This document shows, one piece after another, positions 7,966-16,800 of a stretch of 38,406 nucleotides of DNA. A program made the translations under genes and the position numbers. The DNA lies in assembly GCA_003135055.1 (NCBI GenBank), contig PLDF01000490.1, positions 1-38,406 on the forward strand, read 5' to 3'. Position 1 is the stretch's first letter. Each line of letters starts with the position of its first letter. This stretch comes from Bryobacterales bacterium. Its GTDB lineage: Bacteria; Acidobacteriota; Terriglobia; Bryobacterales; Bryobacteraceae. The notes under the pieces are model-generated. The model saw only the letters and a program-made list of their open reading frames with translations. It was not told the DNA's origin and made no database searches.

Positions 7966-9377
7966 CCCTGCCATCCGCCTCCTAGCGCTTTGTAGAGTTG
8001 CACCACGCTCAGCAGCTCGCTCAGGCGGATCTGCGCCAGCGCGAGCTCGGCCTGGAATAGGTCGCGGTCGGCGTCGAGCGCATTGAGCTGCGTATCCACG
8101 CCGCCGCGATATCGTATATAGGCGAGGCGCATACGGTCTTGCAGAGCGGTAACCAACCTCTCCTGCTCCAGGCGGCTCTCGCGGGTTCGCTGGTGCGCTA
8201 TCAAGGCGTTCGAAACCTCGCCGAACGCCGTCCGGATGGTCTTCTCATACTGAACCAGCGCGCTCTCGCGCTCCGCCTCCGCGAGTCTGACGTTCGACTT
8301 GAGGCGTCCCGCCGTGAAGATGGGCTGGCTGATTTGCGGCACAAAGCTCCAGGTGCTGTGCGGCCCGGAAAACAGGCTCGACAATTGCGTGCTTTGGCCA
8401 CCTAGAATTCCGCTCAGGCTCAGTTGCGGGAAGTACGCGGCCTTGGCTACGCCGATGTTCGCGTTGGCGGCTATCAACGCCTGTTCGGCGGCCCGTATGT
8501 CGGGACGGCGCTCGAGCAAAGAAGAAGTAAGGCCGGCGGGAACTTCCGGAGGCATTTCCTGCTCCATGAACTTGCGTCCGCGGATCACGCCGTCGGGATT
8601 GCCGCCCAGCAGCAGACTGATCTGGTTTTCGGTCTGTTCGATTTGCTGCTGGAGCACTGGAATAGTTTGCGCCGCGCTGCTGACTAGTTCTTCCGACTGC
8701 CTAAGATCGAGTAGAGTAGCCACGCCGCCGCCCTGCCTTTCCTGCACCAACCGCAACGAATCGCGCCGCGTATCGAGCGTTCGCTGCGAGATCTCCAATT
8801 CGTAGTCGAGCTGCAGAAGAGTGAAATAGTCGCTGGCGACGTCGCTTACCAGCATCGTGACCACGGCCTTGCGGTTCTCTTCGGCGTTCAGGAGATTGGC
8901 GCGCGCGGCTTCCGTCGCCCGGCGGAGGCGTCCCCACAGATCCACTTCGAACGAGAGTAGATTGAGCGTCGATTGCCCCCAGTTGCGATTTTGTTCCGGG
9001 AGGAACGATGCCGGGAGAGGCGTCTGGCCATCGCGCGACAGGCGAGTGACTTCCAGGTCTCCGCTGGCGCTAACTTGCGGATACTGATTCGAGCGAGTGA
9101 TGCCGAGATTGGCGCGCGCTTCATCGACGCGCGCCACCGCGTCGCGCAGATCGTAATTCCGATCTAGGGCGGTGCGCATCAGCTCTTGCAGTTTTTCGTC
9201 CTTGAAAACCTCGAACCACTTGAGGTCCGCCAGCGAAGCAGCCTGCGAAGAAGGTAAAGGCTCCGGCGCCCGAAAGGTTTGAGGCGTCGCCAGCGTGGGC
9301 CGCACGTAGTTGGGGCCGACCGTACAACCAGCCAATAAGCCGGCGGCGATCGCGATTGCGGTCACTCGATATCTCAT
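7962..9377 (-). CDS. RND efflux outer-membrane channel lipoprotein (OprM/NodT family)
   Basis: 471 aa from the ATG at 9377. This start gives a clean lipoprotein signal (MRYRVTAIAIAAGLLAGC) with lipobox LAGC. The next residues, TVGPNYVRP, are the hallmark N-terminus of OprM/NodT channels. The body holds the two repeated outer-membrane-efflux segments of the TolC-like fold: long helical hairpins (RVDEARANLGITRSNQYPQV, LEQERLVTALQDRMRLAYIR) and strands (LNLLSFEVDLWGRLRRATEA, WSFVPQISQPIFTAGRLK). It forms the exit duct for the pump encoded immediately upstream. Upstream in-frame ATGs at 9389 and 9401 arise from a 12-base triplication and would add polar residues before the signal peptide. It is the last gene of the minus-strand pump operon. 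Confidence 0.92.
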   Translation of the reverse strand: MRYRVTAIAIAAGLLAGCTVGPNYVRPTLATPQTFRAPEPLPSSQAASLADLKWFEVFKDEKLQELMRTALDRNYDLRDAVARVDEARANLGITRSNQYPQVSASGDLEVTRLSRDGQTPLPASFLPEQNRNWGQSTLNLLSFEVDLWGRLRRATEAARANLLNAEENRKAVVTMLVSDVASDYFTLLQLDYELEISQRTLDTRRDSLRLVQERQGGGVATLLDLRQSEELVSSAAQTIPVLQQQIEQTENQISLLLGGNPDGVIRGRKFMEQEMPPEVPAGLTSSLLERRPDIRAAEQALIAANANIGVAKAAYFPQLSLSGILGGQSTQLSSLFSGPHSTWSFVPQISQPIFTAGRLKSNVRLAEAERESALVQYEKTIRTAFGEVSNALIAHQRTRESRLEQERLVTALQDRMRLAYIRYRGGVDTQLNALDADRDLFQAELALAQIRLSELLSVVQLYKALGGGWQG

Positions 9378-9410
9378 GTCAGTGTCCATGTCAGTCCCCA
9401 TGTCAGTCCC
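9375..9410. repeat. Three tandem 12-base units creating three in-frame ATG starts
   Basis: On the plus strand the units are CATGTCAGTGTC, CATGTCAGTCCC and CATGTCAGTCCC. On the coding (minus) strand each gives (G/A)(G/C)ACTGACATG. The stop of the RND pump (TGA 9405-9403) lies in the most upstream unit, and each unit supplies an ATG in frame with the outer-membrane channel gene. Confidence 0.9.
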
Positions 9411-12400
9411 CCTCCGCCATCGCCGGCGCCAGACCCGGTTCGGGACTCTTCGCGCCGGATAGCTTCTCCACGACATAGAAAATCGCGGGGATCAGGAAGA
9501 TGCCGATGGCGCTCGCGGCAAGCATGCCGCCGATCACCGTGGTGCCCATGATTTCGCGGCCTACCGCGCCCGCGCCCGAGGCGGTCCACAGCGGCACGCA
9601 GCCCAAAATGAACGCGAAACTGGTCATGAGGATGGGGCGCAGACGGATGCGGGCCCCTTCGAGCGCCGCTTCGGCGAGACCCATGCCGCCTTCGAACTTG
9701 TCCTTGGCGAACTCCACGATGAGGATCGCGTTCTTGGCCGCCAAGCCGATCAGCATCACCAATCCGATTTGCGAGTAGACGTCGGTCTCAATCTGAATCA
9801 TGTACTGCGGCAGGTAAAGGCTCATCACCCAGCGCCGCAGCCACAAGACGAAGAACGCGCCGAAGATCGCAACCGGCGTGCTGAGCAGAACGCTGAAGGG
9901 CAGCGTCCAGCTCTCATACAAGGCCGCGAGAATCAGGAAGACGAACAGCAGCGAGAACGAGAAGATGACCCATGTGGGGAGACCCTCCTGCGCTTTCTTC
10001 TCCTGATAGGACATGCCCATGTAGTCGTACCCCATCTCGGGCGGCATGGTTCGATCGAACGTCTCTTCGAGCGCTTTCATAGCCTGCTGCGAACTGTAAC
10101 CAGGAGCGGCCCCGCCGATGACCTGGGCCGAGCGGTATAGGTTGTAGCGCATGGTGAACTCGGGGCCGGGGCGCGATTCGAACTTAGTGAGCGCCGAAAG
10201 CGGCACCATGGCGCCCTGCGAATTACGTACGTAGAATTGGCCCACGCTATCCAGGTTTTTGCGATAGTCGGCTTCGGCCTCGACATAGACCTGCCACTGG
10301 CGGCCGAAGCTATTGAAGTAGTTGACGAACAATCCGCCCATGTAGGCCTGAATGGTGCGATAGAGGTCGGGCAGCGCGACGCCCTCCTTAAGAGCCTTTT
10401 CGCGATCCACGGCTAGATACTCCTGCGGCACGCTGGGCAGGAACGTGCTGATGATGCCCGGCGCAATCTCCGGCCGCTTGGATGCCGCGGCGATGAACTT
10501 CTGCAGATTGTCCGCCAGAAACTGCACGTCTTTACCGGCGCGGTCTTCCAGCACGAACGTGAATCCGCCGGAGGTGCCGACGCCCGGAATTGCGGGCGGC
10601 GGGAAGCTCACCGCGAACCCATCGGGGAGCTTTGAAAGCTGCTGGTTGACGTGCTGCACAATCTCGTTATATTGCGTCTGGCGGCTCTTGCGGAGACTCC
10701 AATCGTCGAGAGTCACGAAGAATAAACCGGTATAACTGGTGCTCACGAAACTCAGCAGGCTGAAGCCGGCGACGCGCGTCACATACTTGATGCCGGGCGT
10801 GTGAAGCAGCGTCTGCTCCACTTTGGCGGCGGCCGCCTCCGTCCGCTCAAGCGACGACGCGTTGGGGAGCTGCAAGTGCATGAACATATAGCCTTGATCC
10901 TCGCCCGGCAGGAAGCTGGTTGGCACGCGCTCGCTGAAGAATGCCGCGCCCGCACCGGCTACCAACAGCACCGCGAAGGCGATGGCGCTCTTGCGGAGCA
11001 GGGCGCCGGACCAGCGCAGATATCCATTGGTGGCGCGGGTGAACAGGCGGTTGAATCCGTCGAAGAAACGGCGCAAGAGACCGCGGCTTGCCTTCTTAGG
11101 TTTAAGCAGCAAGGCGGAAAGCGCGGGGCTGAGAGTGAGTGCATTGAACGCCGACAAGACCACGGCGACCGCGATGGTTACGGCGAACTGCTGATACAAG
11201 CGTCCGGTGATGCCGGGAATGAAAACCGTCGGCACGAAGACGGCGGAAAGCACGAGCGCGATTCCGATGACCGGACCTGAAATCTCTTCCATGGCTTTCA
11301 ACGCCGCGGATTTCGGATCCATGCCTTCTTCCATGTGGCGCTCCACCGCTTCCACCACTACGATGGCGTCGTCAACCACCAGTCCGATGGCCAGCACCAA
11401 GCCGAACAGGGACAGGGTGTTGATGGTGAATCCAAAAACCGGGAACAGCATGAAGGTTCCAATCAGCGAGACCGGCACCGCGAGCAAGGGAATCAGCGTG
11501 GCGCGCCAGCCTTGCAGAAAAAGATAGACCACCAAAGTGACCAGAGCGATGGCGATCAAAATGGTCACCACGATGTCGTGGATACCCGACGTGACGGATT
11601 CGGTAGTATCGAGCGAAACGACATAGTCCACGTCCTGAGGGAAGCGCTTCTTGGCTTCCGCCATCAGCTTGCGGACTCCCTTGGCGGCATCCACCGCGTT
11701 AGTTCCAGGGAGTTGGTAGACCGCGATAATCGCGCCCGGCTTTCCATTGATGCGGCCGGTAAGCGTGTAATCGTTGGCGCCGAGCTCGATGCGCGCCAAG
11801 TCGCGGACGCGTACGATTCCTCCATCCGGCAACTCGCGAACGATGATGTTTCCGAACTCCTCGGGCGAAGTCAACCGGCCTTGAGCGCGCACCGAGTAAG
11901 TGTATTCCTGACCCTTGGGAGTGGGCGAGCCGCCTACCTGGCCAGCGGGGTTCACGGTATTTTGGGCCTGAATCGCCGAGACTACTTCAGTCACGGTGAT
12001 GCCCAGCTTGGCGAGCTGGTCCGGCTTGATCCACAAGCGCATCGCATATTGGCCGGCGCCGAACACCTGGACGTTGCCGATGCCGGGGACGCGAGTCAAC
12101 TGGTCGTTCAGATTGATATAGGAGTAATTGGCGAGGAACTTACCGTCATAGGTTCCGTTGGGCGAAAACAGTCCCATCACCATAAGCGGCGAAGTCACCG
12201 ATTTCTGTACCGTGACGCCAAAGTTAGTCACGTCCTGCGGCAATTGGGAGGCGGCCTGCGTTTCCCGCATCTGCGTCAGGATGAGGTCGGTGTTAGGATC
12301 GCTCTTCACGTCGAAGTCGACGATCATGGTCATCTGCCCGTTGCCCGCCGCATTCAGCGAGTACATGTAGTTAAGGTTGTCGACGCCGCTCATCTGCTGT

Positions 12401-12597
12401 TCGATGGGAGTGGCGACCGATTGCTCGATAGTTTGCGCGTCGGCTCCCACATAGTTAGCGCGAATCTGCACCTCGGGAGGCGCGATCGCCGGGAATTGCG
12501 CGACGGGCAGCGTCGCGATGGTCACCGCGCCGACGATCACCATCAGTATGGCAATCACCATGGCGACGATGGGTCGATTGATGAAGAACTTCGACAT
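9403..12597 (-). CDS. RND multidrug efflux permease, HAE1 family (AcrB/MexB-like)
   Basis: 1064 aa, the normal length for hydrophobe/amphiphile-efflux-1 pumps. The N-terminus MSKFFINRPIVAMVIAILMV is the first membrane helix with the family's FFIxRPIxA signature. The proton-relay pair is present (GLVVDDAIVVVEAVERHM, about residue 405), as is the partner Lys in the later helix (GLAAKNAILIVEFAKD). Two large periplasmic loops and about 12 membrane segments give the usual duplicated layout. It drives drug or solute export from the inner membrane or periplasm using the proton gradient, in complex with the adaptor and channel encoded on either side. Its ATG overlaps the adaptor stop by one base (TAATG). 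The substrate cannot be predicted. Confidence 0.95.
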   Translation of the reverse strand: MSKFFINRPIVAMVIAILMVIVGAVTIATLPVAQFPAIAPPEVQIRANYVGADAQTIEQSVATPIEQQMSGVDNLNYMYSLNAAGNGQMTMIVDFDVKSDPNTDLILTQMRETQAASQLPQDVTNFGVTVQKSVTSPLMVMGLFSPNGTYDGKFLANYSYINLNDQLTRVPGIGNVQVFGAGQYAMRLWIKPDQLAKLGITVTEVVSAIQAQNTVNPAGQVGGSPTPKGQEYTYSVRAQGRLTSPEEFGNIIVRELPDGGIVRVRDLARIELGANDYTLTGRINGKPGAIIAVYQLPGTNAVDAAKGVRKLMAEAKKRFPQDVDYVVSLDTTESVTSGIHDIVVTILIAIALVTLVVYLFLQGWRATLIPLLAVPVSLIGTFMLFPVFGFTINTLSLFGLVLAIGLVVDDAIVVVEAVERHMEEGMDPKSAALKAMEEISGPVIGIALVLSAVFVPTVFIPGITGRLYQQFAVTIAVAVVLSAFNALTLSPALSALLLKPKKASRGLLRRFFDGFNRLFTRATNGYLRWSGALLRKSAIAFAVLLVAGAGAAFFSERVPTSFLPGEDQGYMFMHLQLPNASSLERTEAAAAKVEQTLLHTPGIKYVTRVAGFSLLSFVSTSYTGLFFVTLDDWSLRKSRQTQYNEIVQHVNQQLSKLPDGFAVSFPPPAIPGVGTSGGFTFVLEDRAGKDVQFLADNLQKFIAAASKRPEIAPGIISTFLPSVPQEYLAVDREKALKEGVALPDLYRTIQAYMGGLFVNYFNSFGRQWQVYVEAEADYRKNLDSVGQFYVRNSQGAMVPLSALTKFESRPGPEFTMRYNLYRSAQVIGGAAPGYSSQQAMKALEETFDRTMPPEMGYDYMGMSYQEKKAQEGLPTWVIFSFSLLFVFLILAALYESWTLPFSVLLSTPVAIFGAFFVLWLRRWVMSLYLPQYMIQIETDVYSQIGLVMLIGLAAKNAILIVEFAKDKFEGGMGLAEAALEGARIRLRPILMTSFAFILGCVPLWTASGAGAVGREIMGTTVIGGMLAASAIGIFLIPAIFYVVEKLSGAKSPEPGLAPAMAEGD

Positions 12598-13859
12598 TAC
12601 TTAGCTCCCTTTGAGTTCACCAGCGGATTCACCAGGACACCGGGGCGGATCTTAAACAATCCATCGGTCACTACGCGCTCGCCCGGCTTCAATCCCTCTT
12701 CGATCACCCAATCGGAGCCGATGCGATCGCCAACCTTGACGGGCGTGAAGCGAATGGTATTGTTCGGATCAACCACCGCGACCAGATAGGCGCCCTGGGT
12801 GTCGGTGACGGACCGTTGCGGAACCAGCAGCGCGCCGGCGCGGACGCCGATGGTGGCGCGCACTTTCGCATACTGGCCCGGGCGCAGCTTATTGCCGGGG
12901 TTGGGAAACAGGCCGGTCAGTTGAATGGCGCCGGTACTCGGGTTCACCTCGCGATCGGCGAATGAGAAGCGCCCTTTCCGCGGATACACGCTGCCATCGG
13001 CCAAGATCATCTCAAGCTGTAGACGATGCAGACCCGAATCGCTGCGAGTGAGACCGATATACTCCTGCTCGCCGACCGTGAAATTAGCTTTGATGGGGTC
13101 GAGCGTCGATACCGTAGTGATCGCGTTGCTGGATGGACCGACCAGATTGCCTACCTGTACCGTGGCCGCGCCGGCGATGCCATCGATGGGCGAAGTAAGT
13201 TTGGTGAACTCAAGATTCACCTTGGCGGTTTGGACCGCCGCGGCGGCGGCGGTCACTCCCGCCTGCGCCGCCTCAATCTGCGCCTTGGCGGTTTCCACCT
13301 GGGCCTGGGAGGCGGCGACTTGCGCCTGCAACGATTGGTTGGTCTGCTTGGCGTTGTCGAGATCCTGTTGCGTGATGGCCTGCTGCCGGGCGAGTGGAAC
13401 GTAGCGGTCTTCATCCATCTGCGCCTTCCGCTGATTGGCTTCGGCGCTCAAGAGCTGCGCTTGCGCCTGCACCAATCCGGCTTTAGCCTGCGCCGTTTGG
13501 GCGGTGGCCTGCGCCAGTTGTCCCATGGCCTGATCGAGCGCGGCCTGCAGAGGTCGTGGGTCGATCTCAAACAGCAACTGTCCCTTGCGGACGAACGAGC
13601 CTTCGGCATAATTCTGCGTCAACAGATAGCCGGTTGCCTGCGCCTTGATGGCGGCGTTGACCATGCCGTTCAGCGTGCCGATCCATTCGCGTTCAATCGG
13701 GATATCCTTTTGCTGAACCGTCGCGATTTCGACATCCGGAGGTGGCGGAGAGCCCGCCGCGGTCGAGTTTCCCGCGCAACCGGCCGTAATCAGTGTTGCT
13801 ATGCCAAGCAGTAATGCCGCGACTAACATCGTCATCCGATTCTGAGATTGACTCTTCAC
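12597..13859 (-). CDS. RND efflux periplasmic adaptor lipoprotein (AcrA/MexA-like)
   Basis: 420 aa if started at GTG 13859, which has GGAG 6 bases upstream and gives a good lipoprotein signal (MKSQSQNRMTMLVAALLLG, then LITAGCAG). A longer frame to 14006 exists but would run through a palindromic repeat and has no ribosome site. The domains are: lipoyl-like half-motif (EREWIGTLNGMVNAAIKAQA); a long alpha-hairpin (about residues 110-225) rich in Gln/Ala (TAQAKAGLVQAQAQLLSAEA, QAQVETAKAQIEAAQAG); the second lipoyl half (LEFTKLTSPIDGIAGAATVQ); and beta-barrel plus membrane-proximal domains (FTVGEQEYIG, NPGNKLRPGQYAKVRATIG). It bridges pump and outer-membrane channel. It is co-transcribed and probably coupled with the downstream pump. 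Confidence 0.92.
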   Translation of the reverse strand: MKSQSQNRMTMLVAALLLGIATLITAGCAGNSTAAGSPPPPDVEIATVQQKDIPIEREWIGTLNGMVNAAIKAQATGYLLTQNYAEGSFVRKGQLLFEIDPRPLQAALDQAMGQLAQATAQTAQAKAGLVQAQAQLLSAEANQRKAQMDEDRYVPLARQQAITQQDLDNAKQTNQSLQAQVAASQAQVETAKAQIEAAQAGVTAAAAAVQTAKVNLEFTKLTSPIDGIAGAATVQVGNLVGPSSNAITTVSTLDPIKANFTVGEQEYIGLTRSDSGLHRLQLEMILADGSVYPRKGRFSFADREVNPSTGAIQLTGLFPNPGNKLRPGQYAKVRATIGVRAGALLVPQRSVTDTQGAYLVAVVDPNNTIRFTPVKVGDRIGSDWVIEEGLKPGERVVTDGLFKIRPGVLVNPLVNSKGAK

Positions 13860-13939
13860 TTTTTCTCCATCTTCATGAGTTTCGCCCTTAATGAGTTTCG
13901 CCGGGTACAGTGACAGCGGCGGTTGGCGACCGCGGCTGT

Positions 13940-13973
13940 TGACAGACGACAAAAAACGATTCGTCTGTTCCAC
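13940..13973. repeat. Single-hairpin copy of the GACAGACGA/TCGTCTGT element
   Basis: GACAGACGA (13941-13949) is followed by CAAAAAACGAT and TCGTCTGTTC. It matches the second hairpin of the elements at 7727-7954, including the flanking T before and TCCACT-like tail after. It lies in the spacer between the STAS gene and the efflux adaptor, inside a probable operon, where it could cause partial termination or RNA processing. Confidence 0.8.
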
Positions 13974-14002
13974 TTCAACGCCAACCCGCCCGACATGGGC
14001 TG

Positions 14003-14503
14003 TCACTCAGTTATCAGACGCTCTTTAGTTATGCCCCCGGCGAGCCGAGCGTCTTCCTCTGCTGTTAAGTCGAACGAAGACCCGCCGGATCGACACGGCG
14101 AATCGACCTTCTTTGCGGCGAGGGCGCCTGGCGGCCTCAAGCGACGATCGCCCGGAGCCCCAATGCCACATGGATTGGACACACCGGTCAAACACCCAAT
14201 CAGCCGCCGCAACGGCCTCTCGCCCCTGCTCTTCAGATGCTGGAGCAGGTGTTTAGTTTCGATGCCAGTCGCGACAAATTCCACCCCCGCGCCGCGCATC
14301 TCCGAGAGGAGCCTTTCTCCATCTTCGTCGATGAACGTCACATCGCTCAAGTCGACCACCGCGCCCACTGCGCCCGATCCGGCGGCGCCTCCGCGCGCGT
14401 GCTCCCAACTGGAACGTAGCTCTTGCACCCAGGGCCCTGCCAATTGGCCGCAGAGTGTCCATTGCTGCCTGGAACCGATTTCTGAGTAGGAGATGCGTAA
14501 CAT
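14003..14503 (-). CDS. STAS-domain protein (anti-anti-sigma-like)
   Basis: 166 aa from the ATG at 14503. A longer open frame to 14944 is low-complexity and covers another gene on the opposite strand. Residues 1-110 form a STAS domain: WTLCGQLAGPWVQELRSSW, then VVDLSDVTFIDEDGERLLSE, then GVEFVATGIETKHLLQHLK. STAS proteins of the SpoIIAA/RsbV type bind anti-sigma kinases and are switched by phosphorylation of a Ser/Thr in the loop after DLSxVxxID. Here that loop is DEDG, with no Ser/Thr, so it may be permanently in a phospho-mimic state or not regulated this way. About 50 C-terminal residues are unrelated and polar. It precedes the efflux adaptor by about 140 bases on the same strand, suggesting shared transcription. 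A role in controlling the pump is only a guess. Confidence 0.75.
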   Translation of the reverse strand: MLRISYSEIGSRQQWTLCGQLAGPWVQELRSSWEHARGGAAGSGAVGAVVDLSDVTFIDEDGERLLSEMRGAGVEFVATGIETKHLLQHLKSRGERPLRRLIGCLTGVSNPCGIGAPGDRRLRPPGALAAKKVDSPCRSGGSSFDLTAEEDARLAGGITKERLITE

Positions 14504-14649
14504 GGCCGCCCAACCTGCGATGCTTCCATAAGGGCACACTGATCGCCAATGCTTGCGATGGCTTCGATGGCTCGCATGTGCTTGATGGGGCAGGAAATTC
14601 TTGAGATGGCCCGGCGGGTTTGGTTGGCCATTTCCGGCAAGTGCCGACG

Positions 14650-15064
14650 ATGCGGCTCGACTCCCTGCCGGAATCTCGGCAGCCGGGGGAGGGGGCTGTT
14701 GCGCTTGCTCCCGAACTTCCCCTTTCAGCACCGAAGCCCGCTCAACAAAGCCCATTCCTGAAGTGCCGCGCCCTGATGCTCCCCAAAGAAGCACGGTACA
14801 ACGAGCTGATGCGCCTGCCCAAAGGGTGAGGATTTCGGCGCCATCGTGGCCGCGATGAGCGCCATTGAACGCGAGTACCGGCTGCGGGAATTGGTATGGA
14901 GTGACGTCCGCCGTTACCTGGACGCCAGCATAAGCGAGATTCATAGCCGGATCGGAACGGAAATCCCCCTGAGAGACCTGCGGCGCGAGCTTTACCGCCT
15001 TGCGGAATCGGGGGAAATCGGTATCAAATCAAAGGCACGAAGCCCTGGGCGCGATATTCTATAG
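14650..15064 (+). pseudogene. Frameshifted gene for an unknown protein (two frames join at 14827)
   Basis: The first frame (from ATG 14650; TTG 14620 also possible) ends ...LPKEARYNELMRLPKG, then TGA at 14827-14829. One base later the frame continues without a break as EDFGAIVAAMSAIEREYRLR, then ELVWSDVRRYL and ISEIHSRIGTEIPLRDLRRE, ending at TAG 15062-15064. Removing the T at 14827 gives one protein of about 137 residues. Only the second part (ATG at 14855 or 14846, about 70 aa) would be made as sequenced. That part is helical and charged, with a possible winged-helix pattern. The first half is Pro-rich. No family is recognised. It is divergent from the STAS gene. A sequencing error is possible. 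Confidence 0.55.
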
Positions 15065-15394
15065 ACCAAACAAGCTCCAATCCACCCTACCTTGGTCTAT
15101 AGAAATAAGCCTCCGCAGCCACAGGCCAATGCCTGTCCAAGGAGTTGTGTGCCGAGCATGTTCGGCAGTTTGACGGTGAAAGTCTGTCACCAGAGCGTCG
15201 CGGAGTAGGCGTGGCGTGTCCATTGGCATCTCGCCATTTGGTCGGCTTCTCAATCCGCTCAATCACATACAGCCGTCCGCCCATAAAGTCCGCCATCTTC
15301 TCTGCTTAAGGTGAAATCGGGTACAGCTTGGGCGCTGCCCTCCCCAAGCCCAATAGTTTTCTGCTGGCAACGGGCCGCTCACCTGCGCCTCGCC
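15065..15394. other. Intergenic region with degenerate coding traces
   Basis: This 330-base stretch has a minus-strand frame from ATG 15296 (MADFMGGRLYVIERIEKPTK) to TAG 15087, 69 aa, with a protein-like beginning and an implausible Cys/Pro/His-rich end. The other two minus-strand frames also look partly protein-like toward 15060. This is what a decayed or frameshifted small gene would look like, but I cannot place the break, so I do not call a gene. Confidence 0.4.
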
Positions 15395-15643
15395 TTAGGT
15401 GGCTTTTTCAAAGCCGCCTTTTTGAAAGAATGCCACCCCCTCGCGCGGTTCGGCCTCCACCACCATGTCGCCGATCGCTACGCGGTCGCCGGCGATCCGC
15501 ACGGTCACGCGGCCTCCGCCATCGAGCGAAACGATCGCCGTCTGATAGGGCGCCTCGGCGGCGAAGGCCTCGGGCGCCGAGTAGATCACGGTCTCGGTGT
15601 AGACGACCCCGGCTCTCGCGCCGCTGTTCATGCGGCTTGTCAC
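15395..15643 (-). CDS. Short DUF35-type OB-fold protein coupled to the thiolase
   Basis: 82 aa from the GTG at 15643, which overlaps the thiolase stop as GTGA; ATG at 15631 is the alternative. The core TAIVSLDGGGRVTVRIAG, then VAIGDMVVEAEPREGVAFF, matches the OB-fold half of DUF35 proteins (YxxAxVxLxxGxRVxARI...GxxVxxxxxxxxG). These normally have an N-terminal zinc ribbon, and the complete ones are about 130 aa. The zinc-ribbon cysteines are missing here. In archaea and some bacteria, DUF35 proteins sit next to SCP2-type thiolases and form an acyl-CoA-handling complex with them. The overlap with the thiolase gene supports that partnership. It may use only the OB-fold for acyl-CoA binding. Confidence 0.75.
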   Translation of the reverse strand: MTSRMNSGARAGVVYTETVIYSAPEAFAAEAPYQTAIVSLDGGGRVTVRIAGDRVAIGDMVVEAEPREGVAFFQKGGFEKAT

Positions 15644-16800
15644 GCAACCCCCAGTATGCTCACCACGCAGGTGGCGCCCGATCCGCCTAGATTCTGCGCG
15701 AGGCCCAGCGAATGGCGCGGAATCTGGCGCTCGCCGGCTTCGCAGCGCATTTGCAGCGCCAGATCGCAAAGCTGTGCGACGCCAGTAGCGCCCACGGGAT
15801 GGCCTTTCGATTTCAGACCGCCGCTGGTGTTCACCGGAAGCTTGCCGGTGCGGGCGGTATTGCCCTCAAAGGAAAAGGGTCCGCCTTCGCCCTTCTTGAC
15901 GAAGCCGAGGTCTTCGATGGCGATAATCTCGGCGATCGTGAAGCAATCGTGGATTTCGGCGAATTCGATGGCTTGCGGAGTCACGCCGGCCATTTGGTAG
16001 GCCTTGTCCGCGGCGCGGCGCACGGCCGGGAAGGTGGTGATGTCCGCCTTCTGGTCGAGCGCCACGTAATCGGACGCCTGCGAGACGCCGAGCACGCGGA
16101 TGGGCTTTTGGGTGAATTCGTAAGCGCGCTCCAGCGGCGCCAGGATTACGGCGGCGGCGCCATCGCTGATCAGGGAGCAATCGTAGATGTTGAGCGGATC
16201 GGCGATAGGTTTGCCCTTCATGGCCTGTTCCAAGGTGATCGGCTTGCGCATGTGGGCGTCGGGATTGAGCGCGCCGTTGGCGTGGTTTTTGACCGCCACC
16301 GCGGCCAGGTGCTCCTTTTTGGTGCCGTACTCGTACATGTGGCGCCGGGCAATCATAGCGAAGAGCGAGGCAAAGGTGGAACCGGCTTTCATTTCGCCGG
16401 AGCAATCGCCGGCTTCGGCCAGGATCTGGCTGACGCGCGCGGTGGATTGCGAGGTCATCTTCTCAACGCCCACCACCATCACGATGTCGTTGATGCCGGC
16501 GGCCACTTCCGCCCATCCGTGGAAGAACGCCGAGCCGCTGGAGGCGCAGGCCGCCTCAATGCGCGTCGAGGGAACGCCCTCAATGCCGAGAGCGGTGGAA
16601 ACGTAGGGCGCAAGGTGGTTCTGGCCGGCGAAAGACGGGCCGGCGAAATTGCCCAGGTAAAAAGATTCGATCTGGCCCGGCCGCACATTGGCGTTATTCA
16701 GGGCCTTTTCGCCGGCTTCCACGGCCAGAGAGCGCAGGTCGCGGTCCGGGAAAGCGCCGAACGGGGTTTTTCCTATGCCGATAATGGCAACGGGTCTCAT
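15640..16800 (-). CDS. SCP2/SCPx-type thiolase (acetyl-CoA acetyltransferase family)
   Basis: 386 aa. The start has GGAGG 3-4 bases upstream of the ATG at 16800. The N-terminus MRPVAIIGIGKTPFG is the typical first strand. The nucleophile is Cys85 in TRIEAACASSGSAF. The SCPx-style second motif EIHDCFTIAE lies near residue 280, and the C-terminal NTSGGLKSKGHPVGATG loop carries the catalytic His. Thiolases make or split beta-ketoacyl-CoA. Those of this subgroup paired with DUF35 proteins are linked to acetoacetyl-CoA formation or side-chain degradation, but the substrate is not decidable here. The gene is followed by, and overlaps, the DUF35 gene. It is probably transcribed alone with that partner, divergently from the sigma-factor gene. 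Confidence 0.9.
   Translation of the reverse strand: MRPVAIIGIGKTPFGAFPDRDLRSLAVEAGEKALNNANVRPGQIESFYLGNFAGPSFAGQNHLAPYVSTALGIEGVPSTRIEAACASSGSAFFHGWAEVAAGINDIVMVVGVEKMTSQSTARVSQILAEAGDCSGEMKAGSTFASLFAMIARRHMYEYGTKKEHLAAVAVKNHANGALNPDAHMRKPITLEQAMKGKPIADPLNIYDCSLISDGAAAVILAPLERAYEFTQKPIRVLGVSQASDYVALDQKADITTFPAVRRAADKAYQMAGVTPQAIEFAEIHDCFTIAEIIAIEDLGFVKKGEGGPFSFEGNTARTGKLPVNTSGGLKSKGHPVGATGVAQLCDLALQMRCEAGERQIPRHSLGLAQNLGGSGATCVVSILGVA

Noticed and set aside
11335..12789. 484-codon plus-strand frame across the pump and adaptor genes
   Set aside because: Shadow of the RND genes on the other strand; Asp/His/Arg-rich with no recognised domain.
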